Positions 41,711 through 50,131 of a DNA stretch of 64,000 nt are shown in pieces. The position numbers and the translations under genes were made by a program. Position 1 is the first letter of the stretch; every line of letters starts with the position of its first letter. Source of the DNA: CAXBMB01 sp963976695 (GTDB taxonomy: Bacteria > Pseudomonadota > Alphaproteobacteria > Kiloniellales > DSM-21159); assembly GCA_963976695.1 (NCBI GenBank), contig CAXBMB010000008.1, positions 9,019-73,018 of the forward strand, written 5' to 3'. Below the pieces are notes generated by a model. The model was not told where the DNA came from. It did not search any database and was given only the letters and a program-made list of their open reading frames with translations.

Positions 41711-42475
41711 ATGACACGCGTGACAGCACTGCAGCCCAAGCCCAGCCGCGCGACCGCCGAGGGCGGCGCCAAGCTCGGACTGAACCGACGCCGCGCCTTG
41801 CAAGTCCTGACCGGCCTCGCCGTGGCCGGCGCGATCTGGGGCCTGCCGGAAGCCCCGGCCCGGGCCGGGCAGGACTATCAGGACCTGCGCGAGCAGATCA
41901 CCCGCGCCACCACCACCATCGAATCGATGACGCGCAGCGACGAGTTCAGGGAACTCCAGGCCCTGCTTCCCAAAGCCCGGGCGGTGATTATTCTGCCCCA
42001 GGTGATCAAGGGCGGGTTCATTCTCGGCGGCAAGGCCGGCAGCGGGGTGTTGCTGGTGAAAGGCGTGGATGGAACCTGGTCCCCACCGGGCTTCCTGACC
42101 TTGGCGGCAGGCTCCATCGGCCTGCAGATCGGCGGCTCGGTCTCCCAGATGGTCTTCACCATCATGAACGACGGCGCGCTGGATGCGGTGCTGACCAACG
42201 CCTTCAAGTTTGGCGGCGACATCCAGGTCGCGGCGGGCACGATCGGCAAGGGCGTGGAGGCCTCGACAACCTCCAACCTCAATGCCGACATCTACGCCTA
42301 TTCGGACTCGGTGGGCCTGTTTGGCGGCGGCGCCCTGGAAGGCGCGGCGCTGATCACCAACAAGGAAGCCAACGCCAGCTATTACCGAACCCCCGGGGTA
42401 ACGATGGACGACATCGTTCTGGCCCGCAAATACAACAACCCGGACGCGGATATCCTGCGCAGCAAACTGCCCTAA
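41711..42475 (+). CDS. Exported SYLF-domain (YSC84-like) lipid-binding protein
   Basis: 254 residues from ATG 41711. The N-terminus LNRRRALQVLTGLAVAGAIW has a twin-Arg-like basic patch and a hydrophobic core, so export (perhaps by Tat) is likely, with a cleavage near APARA-GQ. The SYLF fold is recognised by the conserved run KARAVIILPQVIKGGFILGG, GSGVLLVK, the central SVGLFGGGALEGAAL and the end YYRTPGVTMDDI. Related eukaryotic and bacterial proteins bind phospholipids. It lies inside the cobalamin cluster 103 bp after the phosphatase but has no obvious part in the pathway. Confidence 0.9.
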   Translation: MTRVTALQPKPSRATAEGGAKLGLNRRRALQVLTGLAVAGAIWGLPEAPARAGQDYQDLREQITRATTTIESMTRSDEFRELQALLPKARAVIILPQVIKGGFILGGKAGSGVLLVKGVDGTWSPPGFLTLAAGSIGLQIGGSVSQMVFTIMNDGALDAVLTNAFKFGGDIQVAAGTIGKGVEASTTSNLNADIYAYSDSVGLFGGGALEGAALITNKEANASYYRTPGVTMDDIVLARKYNNPDADILRSKLP

Positions 42476-42599
42476 CCCCAAGGTCCGGGCCAAACAGGGC
42501 CAAGCGGGGCCAAGCCGGGTCGGCAAGTTGGGTCGGAGGATGACGGTGCCGGGTTTGGCCGGCGTTGGGTCGGGTTGGGTTGGCGATCTGTTTTGGCGA
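42476..42599. other. Convergent spacer of G-rich low complexity
   Basis: gggccaa/ggtcgg words repeat across the region between the SYLF and CobD-like genes; no structure beyond that is convincing. Confidence 0.4.
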
Positions 42600-43619
42600 T
42601 CAGGCCAGCGTCAAGCGAACCACCAGCAGGTTGGCCAGTAGCACCACCAGCAACAGACAGGCCACGGCATAGATCCAGGCCGCCACGGCGAGACGATCAA
42701 GGCTCAGTCCCTGGCGGCCAACCCCCTCCAACGCGTGCTCGGCCCGGTTGGGCGAGTCCAGTTGCAGGGCGCCGCCCAGCGCCGCCACCGGCCAGTCCCC
42801 GGCGAGCAGACCCTGGCTGTTTTCGCCCTGCCGCCCGGCGCTGCCCAACCGCTTGAGCGCTTCGCTTGGCGCCGCCCCCGGTACGAAGACCGCCGCGGTC
42901 GCCAGCAACAGACCGGCCAGGCGGTTGGGCAGCCAGCCCAGGGCCCGCTCCAGCATCAAAGCCGGCAGCGCGAAATCTCCCGCCCGGGGGGGACGGCGGC
43001 TATCCGGCGAGGTGACGCCGCCATAAAGACCGACCAAGGCCCGCAATCCCAGCTGCAGCGCCAAACCGGGCAGCCCCAGCAGCACAAACCAAAAAATCGG
43101 GGCGACCAGGGAGTCGGCGAAGCGGCGCGACAAGGCGGCCAATCCGGCCGGGGCCAGGAGCGAACGCGGCAGCCGATCGACATCGCGGGCGCTCAAATCA
43201 CCGGTGGCGAGCTGTTCCAGCGTTGAGCGGGCCGCGTGCGGCGATCCCGCCCCCAGGGACAGCCGAAAACTCTCGAACTGCCGCCAGGTTCGTCTTTGCC
43301 GCAGCGCGCCAACCAAGAAAAACAGCTCCAGCCCCCAGGCATAGGGATAGTGTCTGGTCACCAGCGACCAGAGATAGCCCAAGGCCCAAGCCAGACCCAG
43401 CAGCAACAGCGTGACCACCAGGCCGCGAATCAGCAGCGCCCGATGGCCCCGCTGGCGGCGGTTGAGCTTTTGCTCGAAACGTCGGGCCAGGCGCAGATAG
43501 CCCCGCAGCGGCCAAGCGACCAATGCCTGACTCCAGCGGAAATTTCCCAGGTATGCCTCCAGGGCCAGGGCCGCGAGCAGGAGAAACAATGGATCGGCCG
43601 CGCCGTATGCACCGGGCAT
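42600..43619 (-). CDS. cobD: CobD/CbiB-like adenosylcobinamide-phosphate synthase
   Basis: 339 residues from ATG 43619, with about five to seven hydrophobic segments. The start DPLFLLLAALALEAYLGNF and the later LVTRHYPYAWGLELFFLVGA, ATGDLSARDVDRL and FADSLVAPIFWFVLLGLPG follow the CobD/CbiB pattern (condensation of adenosylcobyric acid with aminopropanol or its phosphate). The motif agreement is weaker than for cobT/cobS, and an AmpE-like membrane protein is the alternative, but the position in a cobalamin cluster supports CobD. It is convergent with the SYLF gene. Confidence 0.75.
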   Translation of the reverse strand: MPGAYGAADPLFLLLAALALEAYLGNFRWSQALVAWPLRGYLRLARRFEQKLNRRQRGHRALLIRGLVVTLLLLGLAWALGYLWSLVTRHYPYAWGLELFFLVGALRQRRTWRQFESFRLSLGAGSPHAARSTLEQLATGDLSARDVDRLPRSLLAPAGLAALSRRFADSLVAPIFWFVLLGLPGLALQLGLRALVGLYGGVTSPDSRRPPRAGDFALPALMLERALGWLPNRLAGLLLATAAVFVPGAAPSEALKRLGSAGRQGENSQGLLAGDWPVAALGGALQLDSPNRAEHALEGVGRQGLSLDRLAVAAWIYAVACLLLVVLLANLLVVRLTLA

Positions 43620-43946
43620 ACACTTGTCCTTCTGAAGAAACAGAGCTCACGCAACAAACCGGAGGGGCCAACCAAGCAGGAAGGCAGCGGTCCGGGTGGA
43701 TTCTGACCAAGAATTGATCGCGCCTCTCGACGATGAGACTGGAAGCGCGGCCGTTCTTTCGCTACATCGCTAGAGTCGGATCGGTGCAACCGGAACCGCG
43801 ACGCGCCGCCGGTTGCACCGCGACTCCGCCTCTTACCACCCTATCGGAGCGTGAGTCACCACAGATGAGACGCGCGCGGCGCGTCTTGCCAAGGCGATCA
43901 CACGCCGGGGGTGTCGCTGCTTTCTCGTTGCTGAGTTGGATTTCCC
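43620..43946. other. 327-bp divergent region with a long inverted repeat
   Basis: CTAGAGTCGGATCGG (43770-43784, the reverse complement of the 22491 box) runs into CGGTGCAACCGG (43782-43793), which pairs with CCGGTTGCACCG (43809-43820) across a 15-base loop, and the flanking GAGTCG/CGACTC can extend the stem. It lies between the cobD and SCO1-like starts. I see no gene here and no riboswitch consensus. Confidence 0.6.
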
Positions 43947-44579
43947 ATGCCCTCCTTCGTTCGCGCCATCCTTATCCTGTACACTGGTCTGCTGGTTCTG
44001 GGAATTGGCATGGGCGGTTGGTGGTACCTGGAGGGCAGCAAGCACGCCGAACGGCGCGCGCAGGGCGCCACCAGCGGCGTGGCCGCCATCGGCGGCCCCT
44101 TCGCACTGGTCGATCAAGAGGGCCGGCCTCGAACCTCGGCCGACTTCCAGGGCAGCTACATGCTGGTTTACTTCGGCTATACCTATTGCCCCGACGTCTG
44201 CCCAACCGGACTGCAAAACATCACCCTGGCGCTCGACCTGCTGGCCAAGCAAGACCCGGACAAGGCGGCGAAGGTTGTGCCGATTTTCATCACGATCGAC
44301 CCGGAGCGCGATACGCCGGCGGTTTTGGCCGCCTATGCCGCCAATTTTCACCCGCGGCTGGTGGCCCTGACCGGCACGCTGGCGCAGACCTCCCAGGCCG
44401 CCAAGAACTATCGAGTTTACTACAAGAAGATCCTGGATGAAGGCTCCGCCGCCTATTTGATGGACCACTCCTCGTTCATCTATCTGATGGATCCGACGGG
44501 CGCCTATGTCAGTCACTATACCCATCTCACCCGCCCCGAAGAGATCGCCAAGAGCCTGGAAGAGCAGGTGACCGACTAG
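43947..44579 (+). CDS. SCO1/SenC-family copper chaperone
   Basis: 210 residues from ATG 43947. An N-terminal membrane anchor (about 6-28) is followed by a thioredoxin-like domain with the copper-binding CPDVC (Cys81, Cys85) and the distant His174 (MDHSSF), so all three SCO ligands are present. SCO proteins deliver copper to, or maintain thiols of, the CuA site of cytochrome c oxidase on the outer face of the inner membrane. No oxidase gene is adjacent. A GC-rich stem just behind the stop may end transcription. Confidence 0.94.
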   Translation: MPSFVRAILILYTGLLVLGIGMGGWWYLEGSKHAERRAQGATSGVAAIGGPFALVDQEGRPRTSADFQGSYMLVYFGYTYCPDVCPTGLQNITLALDLLAKQDPDKAAKVVPIFITIDPERDTPAVLAAYAANFHPRLVALTGTLAQTSQAAKNYRVYYKKILDEGSAAYLMDHSSFIYLMDPTGAYVSHYTHLTRPEEIAKSLEEQVTD

Positions 44580-44702
44580 AAGGCGCGCGACCAAGAAAGC
44601 CGCGCGGCGCGCTTCATTTCTGTCGCCACCCACCCTGAAACCTCGAAATCAGCGTCGGGGAATGTCGGGAATCAGTGCCGGATCGGTCCGCCTTGGCCGC
44701 AG

Positions 44703-45671
44703 TCAGGCCGCCGCGACGCTGGCGCGCAGTCCAGCGGCCGGGTCGCAGCCCAGCATCAGGTTCAGCGACTGCACCGCCGCGCCCGACGCCCCCTTGCCCA
44801 GGTTGTCCAGCAAAGCCACCAGCAGGGCCTGCCCCGTTTGGTCGTTGCCGAACACATGCAGGCGCAGATCATTGCTGCCGTTCAGCCCCTCCGGGTCCAG
44901 TTGCTTGATCTGCGCGCTATCGGCCAGCGGCACCACCTGGACAAAGGCCTGTCCTTGATAGCGCGCCGCCAGCGCGGCATGCAGATCTCGCAGTTTTGGC
45001 CGCACCGGCAGGGCGTCAAGCTGAAGCGGGACCGACACCAACATACCTTGGCGATAGCGGCCCACCGACGGCACGAACAGCGGCTGTCGGGTCAGATTGC
45101 TGTGCAGGTGCATCTCCGGCAGGTGCTTGTGGGTCATCTCCAGGCCATAGAGAAAAAACGGCGTCGCGTGGTGGGCCGGATTGGCTTGATCCTCGAAGGC
45201 CTCGATCATTTGCCGACCGCCGCCGCTGTAGCCGGAAACCGCGTTGACGCTGACCGCCCAATCAGGCGGCAGCAGACCCGCGTCCACCAGGGGCCGCACC
45301 AGGGCGATCATTCCGGTGGGATAGCATCCCGGATTGCTCACCCGCTTGGAGGCCGCCACCCGGGCCGCCTGGTCTTCACTCATTTCGGGAAAGCCGTAGT
45401 CCCAACCGGCGGCGGTGCGATGGGCGGTGCTGGCGTCGATCACCCGCACCTCCGGATTGTCGATCATCGCCACCGCCTCCTTGGCCGCGGCGTCCGGCAG
45501 GCAAAGCACCACCAGATCGGCGGCGTTCAGCCGCCGCGCCTTTTCAGCGGGGTCCTTGCGCTTGCTCGGGTCGATGGAGACCAGATCAATATCCCGGCGG
45601 CCCTCCAGGCGCGCCCGGATTTGCAATCCCGTCGTTCCCGCCTCGCCATCGATAAAGACCTTTTTCGTCAT
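44703..45671 (-). CDS. argC: N-acetyl-gamma-glutamyl-phosphate reductase, type 2
   Basis: 322 residues from ATG 45671 (MTKKVFIDGEAGTTGLQIRA). The nucleotide-binding start GEAGTTGLQI and the active-site motif SNPGCYPTG (Cys116) are clear; the short length and VSGYSGGGRQMIEAFE are of the type 2 enzyme rather than the ~340-residue type 1. It reduces N-acetylglutamyl-5-phosphate, the product of ArgB (encoded at 23.8 kb), in arginine synthesis. It follows infC on the same strand but is separated from it by a strong terminator. Confidence 0.95.
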   Translation of the reverse strand: MTKKVFIDGEAGTTGLQIRARLEGRRDIDLVSIDPSKRKDPAEKARRLNAADLVVLCLPDAAAKEAVAMIDNPEVRVIDASTAHRTAAGWDYGFPEMSEDQAARVAASKRVSNPGCYPTGMIALVRPLVDAGLLPPDWAVSVNAVSGYSGGGRQMIEAFEDQANPAHHATPFFLYGLEMTHKHLPEMHLHSNLTRQPLFVPSVGRYRQGMLVSVPLQLDALPVRPKLRDLHAALAARYQGQAFVQVVPLADSAQIKQLDPEGLNGSNDLRLHVFGNDQTGQALLVALLDNLGKGASGAAVQSLNLMLGCDPAAGLRASVAAA

Positions 45672-45763
45672 CTTCCCTATCCTTGTTCCAACCCGCTGTT
45701 TGACGGCGGCCTTATTTTCGCGTCAGGGTCACTGATCAGAGCCACCGATCAGAGCCACCGACG

Positions 45764-45795
45764 AAAAACGGCCCCGAACCAAAGGCGGGGCCGTT
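45764..45795 (-). terminator. Terminator of infC
   Basis: AACGGCCCCG / CGGGGCCGTT stem (arms 45786-45795 and 45767-45776 read on the minus strand) followed by TTTTTC, about 40 bp behind the infC stop. Confidence 0.9.
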
Positions 45796-45831
45796 CGCGA
45801 GAGCAAGTCGCAGAGACTTTCCGTCTCGTCC

Positions 45832-46368
45832 TTACTTTGGCGACAGCACCATGATCATCTGTCGGCCTTCCAGCTTTGGCGCATGCTCAACCTTGGTGAC
45901 ATCGGCGACCTCATCGCGCACCCGATGCAGCAGCTTCAGCCCGAGATCCTGGTGCGCCATTTCACGCCCGCGGAAGCGCAGGGTGACTTTCACCTTGTCG
46001 CCTTCCTCGATGAACTTGTTCAGCGCGCGAAGCTTGACGTCATAGTCATGAGTATCGATGTTCGGACGCATTTTCACTTCCTTCACATCGATGGTCTTCT
46101 GCTTCTTCCGCGCTTCGTTGGCGCGCTTCTGCGCTTCATACTTGAAGCGGCCATAATCGAGAATCTTGGCGACAGGCGGGTTGGCCGTCGGCGAGATTTC
46201 AACCAGATCAAGTCCGGTATCCTCGGCGCGCTTCAGGGCATCGAACGTCGATACGACGCCAACGTTTTCTCCATTCTCATCAACCAGTCGCACCTCACGG
46301 GAGGTGATCAGTCGATTTACACGAGGACCGTCGCGGGACGGTTCGGCATTCATAGGTCGGCGGGCTAT
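45832..46368 (-). CDS. infC: Translation initiation factor IF-3, probable AUA start
   Basis: The family part is clear: VNRLITSREVRLVDENGENV, PVAKILDYGRFKYEAQKRA and KEVKMRPNIDTHDYDVKL. An ATG exists at 46353 (MNAEPSRDGPRVN), but nothing like a ribosome site precedes it. Five codons upstream an ATA (46368) has GGGAG nine bases before it and encodes IARRPMNAEP, in frame, with an in-frame TGA eight codons further up. In E. coli and others infC begins at AUU, a rare codon through which IF-3 regulates itself, so ATA is the better start here (178 residues). IF-3 monitors start codons and keeps the 30S subunit free. thrS lies upstream on the same strand; rpmI-rplT do not follow. Confidence 0.93.
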   Translation of the reverse strand: MARRPMNAEPSRDGPRVNRLITSREVRLVDENGENVGVVSTFDALKRAEDTGLDLVEISPTANPPVAKILDYGRFKYEAQKRANEARKKQKTIDVKEVKMRPNIDTHDYDVKLRALNKFIEEGDKVKVTLRFRGREMAHQDLGLKLLHRVRDEVADVTKVEHAPKLEGRQMIMVLSPK

Positions 46369-46541
46369 TGGAGTAAACTCCCTATCATTTCAATTCATTA
46401 GCACCGAACTTCGAGGAAAGCCCTTGGCGTCTCCTCGCGTTTTTCCATTCCGTGCCATCTCTCCTAGTTTACTGATCCTGGCCGGTTGATGCCAGCCTCC
46501 TTTTCAGAAGCCGGTCCCCGTCACCACATCAGCGAACTCGA

Positions 46542-48482
46542 TCAGTCGGCGGCTTGGCCGCACTCCCGGCGCAAATCCGGTGGCGCTGCCTCTTTACATA
46601 GAGTCGCAACCGCCTCGTCAAGCGATAGAATCTCCTGCGCCTGCGATCCAAGCCGGCGCAGCGCCAATTTACCTTCCTCGGCCTCGCGGCGGCCGACCAC
46701 GGCGATCACCGGAACCTTGGCCAGCGAATGCTCGCGGACTTTGTAGTTGATCTTCTCGTTGCGACAGTCAACAGCGGCGCGCAGACCGGCGGCGCGCAAG
46801 CGCGCCACCGTCGCCCGGGCGTGGTCATCGGCCTCCGACGTGATGGTCGCCACCACCACCTGCTCCGGGGCCAGCCACAGCGGCAGGCGCCCGGCATGGT
46901 TTTCGATCAGAATCGCCAGGAAGCGCTCGAACGAGCCCAGAATGGCGCGGTGCAGCATCACCGGGCGGTGCCGGGCGCTGTCCTCGCCGATGTAGCTGGC
47001 GTCCAACCGCTCCGGCAGAATGAAGTCCACCTGCAGGGTGCCGCATTGCCAGTCGCGGCCGATGGCGTCCTTCAGCACGAACTCCAGCTTGGGGCCGTAA
47101 AACGCGCCTTCGCCGGGGTTGTTGGAAAAGCTGACGCCGGCGGCTTCCGTCGCCTCCTTCAACGCCGCTTCCGCCGCATCCCAAACCGCGTCCGTCCCGG
47201 CCCGCTTTTCCGGACGGTCGGAGAATTTCACCACCACGTCGGTAAAGCCGAAGTCGGCATAGATGCTTTTCAGCAGTTCGCAGAAAATCCGGGTTTCACT
47301 GATGATCTGTTCGGGGGTGCAAAAGATATGGGCGTCATCCTGGGTAAAGGCGCGCACCCGCATCATCCCATGCAGCGCCCCCGACGGCTCGTTGCGGTGA
47401 CAAGAACCGAACTCGGCCATCCGCAGCGGCAGGTCGCGGTAGCTGGTCAGCCCCTGCTTGAAAATCTGCACGTGGCCGGGGCAGTTCATCGGCTTGACCG
47501 CCAGGATCCGATTTTCGCTTTCGGCGATGAACATGGCGTCGCGGAACTTGTCCCAGTGCCCCGAAGCCTCCCAGAGCGCCCGATCAATCAACTGAGGGGT
47601 TTTCACCTCGACGTAGCCGCCCGCTTCCAACCGGCGGCGCATGTAGTCCTCCACCGCGCGGTAGAACGTCCAGCCCTTGGGGTGCCAAAAGACCGAGCCG
47701 CTGGCCTCTTCCTGCTGGTGAAAGAGGTTCATTTCCTTGCCGAGACGCCGATGGTCGCGCTTGGCGGCCTCCTCCAGCATCTTCAAGTGGGCTTTCAGTT
47801 CCTTGTCGTTGCGCCAGGCCGTGCCGTAGATCCGCTGCAGCTGGGCATTGTTGGCGTCGCCGCGCCAATAGGCGCCGGAAACGCGCTGCAGCTTGAAGGC
47901 CTTGCCGATTTTACCCGTGGAGGCCAAATGCGGCCCGCGGCACAGGTCCAGCCAATCGCCTTGCCGGTAGACCGTGATGTCCGCATTGTCGGGCAGTTCA
48001 TGAATCCACTCGGCCTTGTACTTTTCGCCCTTCGCGTCAAAATGGCGCACCGCTTCGCCGCGGTCCCAAACTTCACGCACCAGCGGCAAGTCCCGGTCGA
48101 CGATCTCGACCATCCGCGCTTCGATGGTCTCCAAATCGTCCAGCGTAAAGGGGTCGTCGCGCACGAAGTCGTAGTAAAAACCGGTTTCCGTCGCCGGACC
48201 AAAGGTAACCTGGGTGCCGGGATAAAGTTCCTGCACCGCCTGCGCCAGCACGTGGGCGGCGTCATGACGGATCAACTCCAAGGCTTCCTCGGACGTTCGG
48301 GTGACGATCTCTACGGTGGCGTCGGCGGTGATGTCCCGCGTGATGTCCCAAAGATCTCCATCAACTTTGACGGCGACGGATACCTTGGCCAGGCCAGGGC
48401 CGATGGAATCGGCGAGCTGTTGACCTGTCACAGGCCCGTCGAACTGCTTGACCGTCCCGTCGGGCAGTGTGATCGCGACCAT
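46542..48482 (-). CDS. thrS: Threonine-tRNA ligase
   Basis: 646 residues from ATG 48482 (MVAITLPDGTVKQF); the open frame extends upstream by 103 codons but family similarity begins here. Domains in order: TGS (1-62), editing domain with HDAAHVLAQ (His73, His77) and a second metal-binding CRGPHLASTG, class II catalytic core with motif 2 (MAEFGSCHRNEPSGALHG) and motif 3 (LHRAILGSFERFLAIL), and the anticodon-binding domain (LWLAPEQVVVATI). It is followed by infC 173 bp downstream on the same strand, the common thrS-infC order. Confidence 0.98.
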   Translation of the reverse strand: MVAITLPDGTVKQFDGPVTGQQLADSIGPGLAKVSVAVKVDGDLWDITRDITADATVEIVTRTSEEALELIRHDAAHVLAQAVQELYPGTQVTFGPATETGFYYDFVRDDPFTLDDLETIEARMVEIVDRDLPLVREVWDRGEAVRHFDAKGEKYKAEWIHELPDNADITVYRQGDWLDLCRGPHLASTGKIGKAFKLQRVSGAYWRGDANNAQLQRIYGTAWRNDKELKAHLKMLEEAAKRDHRRLGKEMNLFHQQEEASGSVFWHPKGWTFYRAVEDYMRRRLEAGGYVEVKTPQLIDRALWEASGHWDKFRDAMFIAESENRILAVKPMNCPGHVQIFKQGLTSYRDLPLRMAEFGSCHRNEPSGALHGMMRVRAFTQDDAHIFCTPEQIISETRIFCELLKSIYADFGFTDVVVKFSDRPEKRAGTDAVWDAAEAALKEATEAAGVSFSNNPGEGAFYGPKLEFVLKDAIGRDWQCGTLQVDFILPERLDASYIGEDSARHRPVMLHRAILGSFERFLAILIENHAGRLPLWLAPEQVVVATITSEADDHARATVARLRAAGLRAAVDCRNEKINYKVREHSLAKVPVIAVVGRREAEEGKLALRRLGSQAQEILSLDEAVATLCKEAAPPDLRRECGQAAD

Positions 48483-48820
48483 AGAATTTGTCTTCCTCGT
48501 AACCAGAGTAATTGAGAATTCAACGCCCTTGTCGACCGGCAAGAAAAGCCGGAAAGCCTGGAAAGGCAAAGGAACCGGGAATTTAGTGGGATTAAGGGAC
48601 CTGTCAAGCAAGGCCTGCATGCCGGCGGGGTATTGGAGATCTTTTGGCGAATTCCTGCGGCCAAATGGCCGATCGTTTCTTTCCCGGGCGGACAAGGTGG
48701 AAAGAACCGCTTGGCGCGTCGGCGCCGCTCCCGCTAATCGATTGATAAAAGAAGGAAACATCGGCAAATCGGGACCACCAAGCGATGCCATTCAAGCCGA
48801 TCCGACCCGCCGCTCTAACT
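48483..48820. other. thrS leader region
   Basis: 338 bp upstream of thrS, behind the glycosyltransferase stop. The open frame here is uninterrupted on the minus strand but unlike any protein. I saw no T-box, tRNA-like operator or clear promoter. Confidence 0.45.
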
Positions 48821-50104
48821 CTAGGCTCCCGACCCGGCCGCCTTACCCCCGGCCCGTGTCGCCTCCGGCCCTGCCGGATCCAGGCCGACCCGGGTGAAGT
48901 CCGGCAATTGCGACAGTAGCTCGCGGTAAACGTCCAGGGTTTTGTCGCACATCCGTGCGGTGGAGAAGTTTTCCGCCGCGTTGCGACCGGCCTTGATCAC
49001 CAGCTGCGCGCGCTGGCTTGCCGTCAGATCCAACGCCCGGCGCAGCACCCGCGCCAGATCCGCCGGGTTGTTATTGTCGAACAGAAAGCCGGTTTCATCC
49101 GGCAGAATTTGCTCCGGCCCGCCGCCGTGGTTGGACACCACAACCGGCCGCCCCATGGCCTGGGCCTCGCTGATCACCCGGCCGAACCCCTCCGGTTCGA
49201 TGGAGGCGGAAACCACCACGTCCGACAGCTTGTAGGCGGCCGGCATATCCCGACAGTCGTCGAAAATCGCCACCCGATCGCTCAAGCCCCGCTGCGCCAC
49301 CGCCTTTTCCAACTCCTGCCGATAGGCGCTGCGGCCTTGATCGGACCCGACCAACAGGCAGAGAAACTGCCGATCCTGCTTGATTTGAGCCAGCGCATCG
49401 ATCAGCAGCAGCTGGCCTTTCCAGCGGGTCAGGCGGCCGGGCAGAAGGATCACCGGCACCCCATCGGGCAAACGCCAGGCGGTGGCGAGCTGGATCACCC
49501 GCTCGGCCGAGACCTTGTCCGGATTGAAGCTTCGCAGGTCCACCCCGCGATGGACCAAGCGCAACTTGTCGGCGTCGATCTCGTAGTTGTCCTTGATATG
49601 CTGGGCGACGAATTCAGAAATGGCGATCACCCGGTCGCCCAGGGTCATCACCGAATTATAGCGTTTCTTGAACGGCCCGCCGAGGCCATAGGGCGAATGG
49701 AAGGTTGTCACAAACGGCCGCCCGGTCCGCCGGGTCGCCCAATAGGCGGACCACGCCGGCGCGCGCGAGCGCGCATGCACCAGATGGACGCCATAGCTCT
49801 CGATCACCTCGGTCAAACGGGTCGCATTCCGGCGCATGACAAGCGGGTTCTTGGAGTGCAGCGGCAAGTCCACATGGCGCGCGCCCACCCGCTGCAGGTC
49901 ATGCACCAGCCGGCCGCCGCTGGAGGCCACGATGGGCAGGGCGCCGGCCTGCGCCAGCGCGGCGGCGATTTCCACCGTACCCCGTTCAACGCCCCCGGTA
50001 TTGAGGGCGGGCAGCACCTGAAGGACAACTGGCTGTGGCCCTTCCAGCGACCCAGCAGCAATGCTAGTCTCGCCAGCGGCGTGCTCGTGCGCGGCGCTTG
50101 TCAC
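48821..50104 (-). CDS. Family-4 glycosyltransferase
   Basis: 427 residues from GTG 50104. It has the two-Rossmann GT-B layout: N-terminal VLQVLPALNTGGVERGTVE, a middle RPFVTTFHSPYGLGG, nucleotide-sugar domain PVILLPGRLTRWKGQLLLI, and the catalytic/donor motif EPEGFGRVISEAQAMG (EX7E). It transfers a sugar from a nucleotide donor, probably in surface polysaccharide or lipid glycan synthesis. It stands alone here, with no O-antigen or capsule genes nearby, and its start faces an alpha/beta-hydrolase gene 28 bp away. Donor and acceptor cannot be told from sequence. Confidence 0.93.
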   Translation of the reverse strand: MTSAAHEHAAGETSIAAGSLEGPQPVVLQVLPALNTGGVERGTVEIAAALAQAGALPIVASSGGRLVHDLQRVGARHVDLPLHSKNPLVMRRNATRLTEVIESYGVHLVHARSRAPAWSAYWATRRTGRPFVTTFHSPYGLGGPFKKRYNSVMTLGDRVIAISEFVAQHIKDNYEIDADKLRLVHRGVDLRSFNPDKVSAERVIQLATAWRLPDGVPVILLPGRLTRWKGQLLLIDALAQIKQDRQFLCLLVGSDQGRSAYRQELEKAVAQRGLSDRVAIFDDCRDMPAAYKLSDVVVSASIEPEGFGRVISEAQAMGRPVVVSNHGGGPEQILPDETGFLFDNNNPADLARVLRRALDLTASQRAQLVIKAGRNAAENFSTARMCDKTLDVYRELLSQLPDFTRVGLDPAGPEATRAGGKAAGSGA

Positions 50105-50131
50105 TGTTTATTTCCCCAGGAACATTAACTC

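Noticed and set aside
48483..48820. T-box or tRNA-like operator upstream of thrS; 103-codon N-terminal extension of ThrS
   Set aside because: No T-box sequence or tRNA-like fold is visible, and family similarity starts only at the ATG at 48482.
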